Origin: Paralactobacillus_A sp963926925
GTDB taxonomy: Bacteria; Bacillota; Bacilli; Lactobacillales; Lactobacillaceae
DNA: 14,925 bases
NCBI GenBank assembly: GCA_963926925.1
Contig: CAWUZD010000069.1
Location: forward strand, 1-14,925
Reading direction: 5' to 3'
Shown: in pieces, positions 7,014-12,249 of the stretch
Numbering within the stretch: the first letter of the stretch is position 1
Layout: each line of letters opens with the position of its first letter
The notes under the pieces: model-generated
Database searches by the model: none
What the model was told of the DNA's origin: nothing
What the model saw: only the letters and a program-made list of their open reading frames with translations
Made by a program: the position numbers and the translations under genes

Positions 7014-8429
7014 TTATAAATTCTCATCAGTTGTAAATGACAATGGTGAAAGATCAGTTTCCTTAGTAATTACCGTTGCCATAAACTTCTTAATGGCTTG
7101 CCGACCCATTTCAGCCATGGCAAATGATGCATCAGTTAACAACTTAGCACGTTGTTGTTCATCAGCAATTGCTAGCGCCTTTTGATCAGTTTCGGCAATT
7201 TTGCCTAAGAATTTACTGTAAACGTCTTGTTGGACATTCTTCAAATCACGATTGAACTTGTGATAATGAGCATCTACTAAGACACCAGCAAGTTTATATA
7301 ACCAGTATGCTGAATCTTCAAAGTAAGTTTGGTTACCAACTTTATAATCAGCTGGCGTATCAGTGATACCTGCATAAAATGGTACATAAATACTTTCCGC
7401 ACTAACGCCCATTGCCAACCAATGAATGTTACCAACATCAACGGGCATGTTAGGCCGCATTTGTAAAACGTGTGATTCTTGTGTTCTTGATAAACTAATT
7501 GGACGATACTTATGTGCTTCTAACAAGTTCGTTGTTGTGTCATAAATTGTATGATTAAAGTGATCACGCAATACCGTTGTAACATCATCTAAGAAGATTG
7601 GCTGGTCAGGTTGCCGTGAAAATGGTACGTTCAAATCTTCAGGACTTTGTTCAACACTTGGTGTTAAAATCCGTTGTCCAGACCATACCCGCGCCGTGTT
7701 ATAAACTTGGTCAAAGTGATCGTTTGTTCCAAAAATATTGCGCCAATTAAATTCATCATGACCATTCCAAAAATGATGATCAATTGTGAATTCCTTTAAA
7801 CCTGTTGAATATAAGTAATTGTCACTATCATCAAAATCAATTACTTGTAATGATAACCGGTTAGCAACAACAGCATATTCATCATCAGGAATTCGTTTAG
7901 CAACCCAGTGATGGCCACTACCAATTTCCATATACCATGCTTCATCTTGGTCAGCGAATAATACCCCATCACTTTCGCCAGCACCATATTCTTCAATTAA
8001 TGATCCTAACCGTTTAACACCATCTTTCGCACTAGTAATATATGGTAAAACGATGGTAATCATTGATTCTTCAACGATACCATGTTCACTATATGGGTCA
8101 TAACCAATTACCCGCGCATTAGAATAAGCACTTTCAGTTGCACTCATCGCTACGCCTTTTTCGTTAATCCCATCTTCTTCAATCACACCATACTTATCAG
8201 TCCATTCTGGTGTTGCCGTATATTTAAAACGATGGCTTGGTAAGGCTACATTAACCCCCGTATCATTAGATACATATTTATTATCAGCAATATCAGCCGT
8301 TGGATGCACAACAAAGTGCTTTGGCCAAGCAGCGCGAAAATCTTCGTTTCGGCCAATCATTACTGAGCCATCAGCTGATGCCTTTTTACCGACAAGAATA
8401 CTTGTACATGCATGTAAAGGTTGTCTCAT
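7014..8429 (-). CDS. pepD: C69-family dipeptidase (PepD type)
   Basis: Broad-specificity dipeptidase of peptidase family C69, an N-terminal-nucleophile hydrolase common in lactobacilli and acting on dipeptides in the cytoplasm. The start MRQPLHACTSILVGKKAS..GSVMIGRNED matches the family: Cys8 is the expected nucleophile, exposed after loss of the first residues. The conserved EEDGINEKGVAMSATES and EYGAGESDGVLFADQDEAWYMEIGSGHHW blocks follow. At 471 residues it has the expected length. I chose the ATG at 8429-8427 because GAGGAG (8442-8437) lies 7 nt upstream; an in-frame ATG at 8444 overlaps that site and would add five residues. No signal peptide is seen. It has its own -10 box and terminator, so it is probably monocistronic. 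Confidence 0.92.
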   Translation of the reverse strand: MRQPLHACTSILVGKKASADGSVMIGRNEDFRAAWPKHFVVHPTADIADNKYVSNDTGVNVALPSHRFKYTATPEWTDKYGVIEEDGINEKGVAMSATESAYSNARVIGYDPYSEHGIVEESMITIVLPYITSAKDGVKRLGSLIEEYGAGESDGVLFADQDEAWYMEIGSGHHWVAKRIPDDEYAVVANRLSLQVIDFDDSDNYLYSTGLKEFTIDHHFWNGHDEFNWRNIFGTNDHFDQVYNTARVWSGQRILTPSVEQSPEDLNVPFSRQPDQPIFLDDVTTVLRDHFNHTIYDTTTNLLEAHKYRPISLSRTQESHVLQMRPNMPVDVGNIHWLAMGVSAESIYVPFYAGITDTPADYKVGNQTYFEDSAYWLYKLAGVLVDAHYHKFNRDLKNVQQDVYSKFLGKIAETDQKALAIADEQQRAKLLTDASFAMAEMGRQAIKKFMATVITKETDLSPLSFTTDENL

Positions 8430-8456
8430 AATATCACTCCTCATAATTTCAATTTT

Positions 8457-8462
8457 ATTATA
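8457..8462 (-). promoter_or_regulatory. -10 box of the pepD promoter
   Basis: Minus-strand TATAAT, 27 nt upstream of the pepD ATG. It lies just downstream of the terminator stem of the preceding gene. No good -35 hexamer occurs at 16-18 bp, because that stretch falls inside the terminator stem. Either the promoter depends mainly on its -10 box or pepD also relies on readthrough. Confidence 0.5.
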
Positions 8463-8466
8463 GTAT

Positions 8467-8507
8467 AAAAATAACGTTCACTACACAAGATAGTGAACGT
8501 TATTTTT
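8467..8507 (-). terminator. Intrinsic terminator of the 8507-10343 unit
   Basis: A perfect inverted repeat of up to 17 bp (core AACGTTCACTA / TAGTGAACGTT) with a 7-nt loop, followed by T5 on the minus strand. The stop codon of the upstream gene lies at the base of the stem. A T-run also follows on the plus side, but no plus-strand gene ends here. Confidence 0.9.
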
Positions 8508-9349
8508 TAACCAACTGCTTGGGTTTGCGTACCAGTCGTTGGTGTCGTGTATGTTTTTGAGTAATAATTATTATACTGATTCTGTGTATTATTAGTATAA
8601 GTATTACCAATCGTTGTCTCGTTTGTAGTTGTTGCTGGACTAGTTGTAGTAGTTGCACTATTAGTTGCTGATGTTACTGAAGATGTCGTTGTAGTGGCTT
8701 TTACTGTTGGTGTTTTACCTTCAGTAATTTCTTTAAAGCCACTAGCTAAGTCTTGATTAGCGGTTGGCCGGAAGTAAAGCACCGTACCGTTAGTTGTTTC
8801 AGTAACTAAGACAACTGGTTTATTTTCATGGAAAGTAAACAAGTATAAAATCTTATTCATCGCTTGGGTAGCAACACTAGTATAAGCTGCTACAACTTGG
8901 TAATTATCACCAGTTTGACTGCCTGTTCCCGTTGTTGACCAGTGTAAGTTAGCCTTTTGGTTGCTTACCAGCGTTGTTACTTTGCTTAAGCCATTGGGAA
9001 TTTGAATGCCATAGTAATTAGCATTATTCGTTGGTGTAGCCGCTACATATTCTTGGTTCATAGTTTGACTCCAAGATTTAATAAATGTCGCTAGCCGCTT
9101 ATCCTTAGTATCATTCCAAGTATCACTTGTTGACTTACTTTGTGTACTACTTGTCTTAGCTTGTGAACTAGCTTTTTGACTAGTAGACGTCTTTGCTGAT
9201 GAAGCAACAGCCGTCTGCTGGGGCCGATTAATTCCTTCACTGTAATAGAAAAGCCGATAACCGCCATAACCAAGGACACCAATGACAATAATGGTAATAA
9301 ATAAATTACGCCACCAATGCGTATGATGATGCAATTGCGAACGTCGCAT
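8507..9349 (-). CDS. Membrane-anchored extracellular protein, DUF4767-like
   Basis: 280 residues. A short basic/His-rich N-terminus is followed by one hydrophobic segment at about 15-33 (signal anchor, C-terminus outside). Next come a Ser/Thr/Lys/Gln-rich linker at about 44-80, a folded domain at about 80-215 beginning TWNDTKDKRLATFIKSW and containing NYYGIQIPNGL, and a tail at about 216-280 almost entirely Thr, Ser, Asn, Gln and Tyr. The domain resembles the DUF4767 domain found in lactobacillar surface and lipoproteins; this is from pattern memory and needs a profile search. There is no lipobox Cys and no LPxTG sorting signal, so it should stay attached through the N-terminal segment. AAGGAGAG precedes the ATG. 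It lies 52 bp after the HD gene and is probably co-transcribed with it, then terminates at 8467-8507. Function unknown. Confidence 0.8.
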   Translation of the reverse strand: MRRSQLHHHTHWWRNLFITIIVIGVLGYGGYRLFYYSEGINRPQQTAVASSAKTSTSQKASSQAKTSSTQSKSTSDTWNDTKDKRLATFIKSWSQTMNQEYVAATPTNNANYYGIQIPNGLSKVTTLVSNQKANLHWSTTGTGSQTGDNYQVVAAYTSVATQAMNKILYLFTFHENKPVVLVTETTNGTVLYFRPTANQDLASGFKEITEGKTPTVKATTTTSSVTSATNSATTTTSPATTTNETTIGNTYTNNTQNQYNNYYSKTYTTPTTGTQTQAVG

Positions 9350-9401
9350 AAATACTCTCCTTTATTATTTTTATTGATAACTATTAATAGCATACTATTA
9401 A

Positions 9402-10343
9402 TTATTTAGATATTGAAGCAGCGATGTCAATTTGATTAAAACGTTTAATTAACGCAACCATTGTTGGAGTTAGTTGTTCACGCATAATCAAACGTTGACT
9501 AATACCACGAAATGGCGTCATATGCCACCGAATTAATTGACTAATCATTAATTGGTGCGCTGTTAACGTATGGGCATGCAACAATGTAAAAACAACATAG
9601 GCATAGCTACTATAAATTTCATGATCATAATAATGATAAGTATGATGTTGCGCATCGTATTTGCGGACAGCTACTTTACCAGCATCATGCCATTGCGCTA
9701 CCGTTGCCAAAATCGTATTCGGTTGGGCCATTTGTAAGCATAACTGCAAGTGTTCTTGTAAAGATTCAGTATGATAAATGCCATTATCAGGAACTGTGGT
9801 ATCATGTAACATCTGCGTGCCCACAACTTCATTCGGTGCACAAAACATACTTGTAAATGTTAATGGATCATTAATTTTAGCATATTGCCACAACCGGTGT
9901 TTTAACTTTACTACCATGTCATCACAATCCAAATTAATAATTGGTGGATCCATAGCTAGTAAATGTTGTTTAAAAAATGTTAATGATAAACGTTCATGAT
10001 GAACTTCATCACAATGCAGTAATTGCCGCATGTCGTCAATAAACCAGATAATATGCACTTGATAACCATGTTTTTTAGCCTGGTTATACAATAAAATCCG
10101 TTGCTTACGACTACCATCAATAGCGTTATACCAAATATTTTGATGCTTTTTAATAGCCGTATTAAGTTGTTTGGTTACTTGTGAAAAAAGCAGTGTTTTT
10201 TGGCTGCGCCGCGTCATTAATGTGCCATATAATTGCAAACGCAATTCATCAGCATCAATAACGACCGCATCCGGTGTGGCATGGGTCGCTAAATAATTAA
10301 CTTTACTACCGCCAGGCACACCGACAATAATATTTAAAAACAT
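9402..10343 (-). CDS. Degenerate P-loop kinase domain fused to an intact HD phosphohydrolase domain
   Basis: 313 residues in two parts. Residues 1 to about 150 align with small AAA/polynucleotide-kinase-like proteins, whose motifs normally read GxPGSGKST, xxDExR and YDATNxSRKxR. Here they read GVPGGSKVN (8-16), DADELR (30-35) and YNAIDGSRKQR (72-82), so the Walker A Gly-Lys-Ser/Thr and the Asp/Thr/Asn of the third motif are lost. Residues about 185-313 form an HD domain with all expected metal ligands: His198, His219-Asp220, His241, His274 and Asp306. The HD half should therefore be an active metal-dependent phosphohydrolase or phosphodiesterase of unknown substrate. AAGGGG precedes the ATG by about 9 nt. 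It is divergent from the TetR gene and upstream of the anchored protein. Confidence 0.8.
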   Translation of the reverse strand: MFLNIIVGVPGGSKVNYLATHATPDAVVIDADELRLQLYGTLMTRRSQKTLLFSQVTKQLNTAIKKHQNIWYNAIDGSRKQRILLYNQAKKHGYQVHIIWFIDDMRQLLHCDEVHHERLSLTFFKQHLLAMDPPIINLDCDDMVVKLKHRLWQYAKINDPLTFTSMFCAPNEVVGTQMLHDTTVPDNGIYHTESLQEHLQLCLQMAQPNTILATVAQWHDAGKVAVRKYDAQHHTYHYYDHEIYSSYAYVVFTLLHAHTLTAHQLMISQLIRWHMTPFRGISQRLIMREQLTPTMVALIKRFNQIDIAASISK

Positions 10344-10372
10344 TGTTGTTAACCCCTTATTATTTTTTTATT

Positions 10373-10378
10373 ATTGTA
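10373..10378 (-). promoter_or_regulatory. Candidate -10 box for the HD-domain gene
   Basis: Minus-strand TACAAT, 29 nt upstream of the ATG at 10343. No good -35 hexamer is visible at the usual distance, so this is a weak call made mainly from position. Confidence 0.35.
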
Positions 10379-10395
10379 CCCGTTTTTGTCTTTTA

Positions 10396-10439
10396 ATTAG
10401 TATTTATTTCATTATAATAATAATTACTAATATATATTA
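10396..10439. promoter_or_regulatory. TetR gene promoter region with inverted repeats
   Basis: Plus-strand TATAAT lies at 10413-10418, 41 nt before the ATG of the TetR gene. Inverted 7-bp arms ATTAGTA (10396-10402) and TACTAAT (10425-10431) flank it. A 12-bp AT-only palindrome, TAATATATATTA, lies at 10428-10439. Repressors of this family usually bind inverted repeats in their own divergent promoter, so these are candidate operators. The AT content makes chance repeats likely, and the 22-bp gap between the 7-bp arms is long. Confidence 0.35.
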
Positions 10440-10459
10440 ATCAAAATCAGGTGTTAGTA

Positions 10460-10993
10460 ATGAGCAAGAAAGCAACAACTTCAGCAGTTGAATTATTACA
10501 AACTAGTCGCCAAATTGCTAAAAATGAAGGCTTTAATAAAATTAATATTCGTAAAGTTGCGCAACAAGCTCATGTTACTGTTAGTGTTGTTTATAACTAT
10601 TTCACTAATAAGGATAGGTTAATTAGTGCAACTTTTGAAAGTATTTGGGAACAATTCTTCCATCATTCCCAAAATGTGCTTAATTATGATTCCTTTGATG
10701 AATGTTTGCAACGGTTAGTAACCACTTTCCAAGACAGTCAACAAGCATACCCTGATATCCTCATTGAATATTTACATTTCATGCATCACCAAGCTATTCA
10801 AGAATTAAATACCCACATGATTAATACGTTAACAATTGCGCTACAACGACAATATCGTAATATTGAAAAAATTTTACATACAGTCTCACCTAATAAATTC
10901 GTAACCTTAGTGGTTAATAACATTGTTTTAGCGCTTGCTAATCATGATCCGTTAGTAATTTTGGACATTGTTAAAATAATTACTAAGTCATGA
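10460..10993 (+). CDS. TetR/AcrR-family transcriptional regulator
   Basis: 177 residues. The N-terminal helix-turn-helix is typical: TSRQIAKNEGFNKINIRKVAQQAHVTVSVVYNYFTNKDRL, with the recognition helix around VSVVYNYF and the conserved Tyr-Phe-x-x-Lys. The C-terminal part (about 60-177) is the ligand-binding and dimerisation half, which gives no hint of the ligand. I chose ATG 10460 because AGGTG lies 7 nt upstream. An in-frame GTG at 10451 overlaps that site and has none of its own. The gene is divergent from the HD-domain gene across about 116 bp, so that unit is the most likely target besides itself. It has no terminator of its own; transcripts probably run to the hairpin at 11308-11337. 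Confidence 0.9.
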   Translation: MSKKATTSAVELLQTSRQIAKNEGFNKINIRKVAQQAHVTVSVVYNYFTNKDRLISATFESIWEQFFHHSQNVLNYDSFDECLQRLVTTFQDSQQAYPDILIEYLHFMHHQAIQELNTHMINTLTIALQRQYRNIEKILHTVSPNKFVTLVVNNIVLALANHDPLVILDIVKIITKS

Positions 10994-11044
10994 GCATATT
11001 TATCGCTATTTTGATTTGAGTTTGGCATACTATAATCACTTCTA

Positions 11045-11294
11045 GGAAAGGATGGTCCTTACCGATGTAAAACATGCTTTAGAATCAAGTTTCTAGTAAT
11101 GTCACACCGTTTATTAACCATTGATGGGAGAAAATCAATTGGTCAAATTCAAAATTGCTTTGAAGCATTTTAATCATACCAATCGACATTAACAAAAAAT
11201 TATGAAAACACGCCTTAACTATCTTAACCAAAAAATGCGTAATTGTCGCAAGCTAATTGCTCCCAAGATACCACGTGGCAAGGCTGTTAACTAA
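11045..11294 (+). pseudogene. Broken ORF remnants, family not recognised
   Basis: Two overlapping plus-strand frames look more coding-like than random. One is open from about 11036 to 11172 and contains GKDGPYRCKTCFRIKF, with a CxxC. The other runs from ATG 11124 to TAA 11292-11294, interrupted once by TAA at 11190. It reads MGENQLVKFKIALKHF..., then after the stop MKTRLNYLNQKMRNCRK...PRGKAVN. It is basic, rich in Lys/Arg/Asn, and ends 13 bp before a strong terminator, as a real gene would. Changing the single stop would restore a 56-codon frame. Neither the 22- nor the 30-residue piece has a good ribosome site. I do not recognise the protein; a decayed small basic protein or transposase fragment would fit equally. 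Confidence 0.3.
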
Positions 11295-11307
11295 ATAACT
11301 AAAGCAC

Positions 11308-11337
11308 ATAAGCCAAGGTTTACCTTGGCTTATTTTT
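11308..11337 (+). terminator. Strong plus-strand intrinsic terminator
   Basis: A perfect 11-bp stem (ATAAGCCAAGG / CCTTGGCTTAT) with a 4-nt loop TTTA, running into T5. There is no T-run on the other side, so it works only for plus-strand transcription. It ends whatever is transcribed from TetR or from the interval before it. Confidence 0.92.
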
Positions 11338-11359
11338 AATGTTTTTAATAAGGAAATTG

Positions 11360-11365
11360 TATAAT
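11360..11365 (+). promoter_or_regulatory. Candidate -10 box for the TMEM175-like gene
   Basis: TATAAT, 19 nt before the ATG at 11385 and just after the terminator. No clear -35 hexamer is seen. The leader would be only about 13 nt, with the GAGGTGA ribosome site at its start. Confidence 0.4.
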
Positions 11366-11384
11366 TAGTTCGAGGTGATTAAAA

Positions 11385-11969
11385 ATGAACCGCATTGAAC
11401 ATATGGAAGATTATACAAATGCCGTAATTGCGATTGTTATTACATTAATGGTCTTAGATATTCATGCACCGGCTGGCTCAACACCGGTTGCTTTACATGA
11501 TGCTAATAATCATATTTTTACTTATGTTTATAGTTTTTTGCTAATTTCAATGTACTGGATTAACCATGGTCGTTTATTCCAGCACTTTGAACATATGCGA
11601 ATTAATACCCGCGTCTTGTGGGCTAATAATCTTTTTTTGTTGTTTATCACTTTTATTCCCTTTGCAACGTCATGGTTAGCGCATTATCTTACTTACCGTC
11701 TTCCAGAAATGTCATATGCGTTTATCATTTTATGTGTTGATTTATCTTATTACTTATTATTACGAAGTGTCTTACATATTAATCCACAATTAAAAAAAGA
11801 AACAAAATTCAAAATCTACCGCCGCAAATTACATGGTAACTTATTAATTAACGTAATTGCCATTATCTGTGGTTACTTTGAACCACTAACGACTATTGGC
11901 ATTAGTCTCTGTGCCATCGTGTTATGGATGGTGCCCGATCGCTTATTTGTACACTTCAAAAAAGTTTAA
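11385..11969 (+). CDS. TMEM175/DUF1211-family integral membrane protein
   Basis: 194 residues with six hydrophobic segments at about 12-25, 44-61, 80-97, 110-127, 151-165 and 168-184. This is the layout of bacterial TMEM175 proteins, some of which are potassium-permeable channels. Family landmarks present: NAVIAIVITLMVLDI in helix 1, the YWINH (57-61) at the end of helix 2, and NNLFLLFITFIPF in helix 3. The usual RxxxFSD motif at the start of helix 1 is replaced: the aligned stretch reads HMEDYTN (6-12). GAGGTGATTAAAA precedes the ATG. It is followed after 63 bp by a tiny membrane gene and then a shared terminator, so the two may form one transcript. Confidence 0.85.
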   Translation: MNRIEHMEDYTNAVIAIVITLMVLDIHAPAGSTPVALHDANNHIFTYVYSFLLISMYWINHGRLFQHFEHMRINTRVLWANNLFLLFITFIPFATSWLAHYLTYRLPEMSYAFIILCVDLSYYLLLRSVLHINPQLKKETKFKIYRRKLHGNLLINVIAIICGYFEPLTTIGISLCAIVLWMVPDRLFVHFKKV

Positions 11970-12032
11970 AGCGCATTATTATACTTTGCCGTTTTTCGAT
12001 GTCATAATAATGAATAAGAAAGGGTGATTATT

Positions 12033-12200
12033 ATGACTGCAGAAGAAAAAAAGCATATGCGGATGAAACATATTTGCACTAACTTAATTGTTCATCCTGG
12101 TATCTTTCTTGCTGGTATAATGATTGGCATGGCAATTATGAAACGGCAACAAGCCAAAAAACAAACCCAAGAAACTTATAATCAAGATGACATTGCGTAA
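12033..12200 (+). CDS. Small single-pass membrane protein (55 residues)
   Basis: A short ORF with good support: an AAAGGGTGA ribosome site 7-8 nt before ATG, a stop followed within 6 bp by a strong terminator, and a protein of sensible design. It has a charged N-terminus (MTAEEKKHMRMKH), one hydrophobic segment at about 15-36 containing LIVHPGIFLAGIMIGMAIM, then a basic and polar tail ending QDDIA. Basic residues flank both sides of the segment, so topology is uncertain. No family is recognised. It sits 63 bp after the TMEM175-like gene and may be co-transcribed with it. It could be a small partner or modulator of that protein, but nothing in the sequence proves this. Confidence 0.7.
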   Translation: MTAEEKKHMRMKHICTNLIVHPGIFLAGIMIGMAIMKRQQAKKQTQETYNQDDIA

Positions 12201-12205
12201 ACAAT

Positions 12206-12241
12206 AAAACACCAGTGATTTAATAATCACTGGTGTTTTTT
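12206..12241. terminator. Bidirectional terminator shared by the small membrane gene and lepA
   Basis: A 15-bp perfect inverted repeat (core ACACCAGTGATT / AATCACTGGTGT) with a 4-nt loop, an A-run on the left and a T-run on the right. It ends the plus-strand gene at 12200 and the minus-strand lepA at 12250. Confidence 0.93.
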
Positions 12242-12249
12242 ATTAATAA

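Larger units (their letters stand above)
10994..11384 (+). other. Gene-less interval holding a possible non-coding RNA or decayed gene
   Basis: No intact gene is visible in 391 bp. From left to right it holds a TATAAT at 11031-11036 without a matching -35. Next is a purine-rich AGGAAAGG (11044-11051). Overlapping broken reading frames run from 11045 to 11294, and several short inverted repeats lie between 11048 and 11183. A strong plus-strand terminator is at 11308-11337, and another TATAAT at 11360-11365 lies ahead of the next gene. The paired -10 box and terminator would define a transcript of about 295 nt if the first box is active. It may equally be just the 3' end of the TetR transcript. 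Confidence 0.4.

Noticed and set aside
8430..8444. ATG at 8444 as the start of pepD
   Set aside because: This ATG overlaps the GAGGAG site that serves the ATG at 8429. The shorter form places the catalytic Cys closer to the N-terminus, as expected for the family.
5318..8507. Shared ATCTTGTG in the loops of the hairpins at 5318-5340 and 8467-8507
   Set aside because: Eight bases shared by two hairpins in AT-rich DNA. The stems differ completely, and a common regulatory motif is not supported.
9091..9393. Minus-strand ORF overlapping the start of the anchored-protein gene in another frame
   Set aside because: It mostly overlaps the better-supported 8507-9349 gene, which has a strong ribosome site, and its composition reflects the hydrophobic anchor read out of frame.
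10451..10459. GTG at 10451 as the start of the TetR regulator
   Set aside because: No ribosome site lies upstream of it, and it is itself part of the AGGTG that precedes the ATG at 10460.
11974..12012. Inverted repeat CATTATTAT...ATAATAATG between the TMEM175-like and small membrane genes
   Set aside because: Nearly all A/T with a 21-nt gap and no T-run after it. Not convincing as a terminator or operator.
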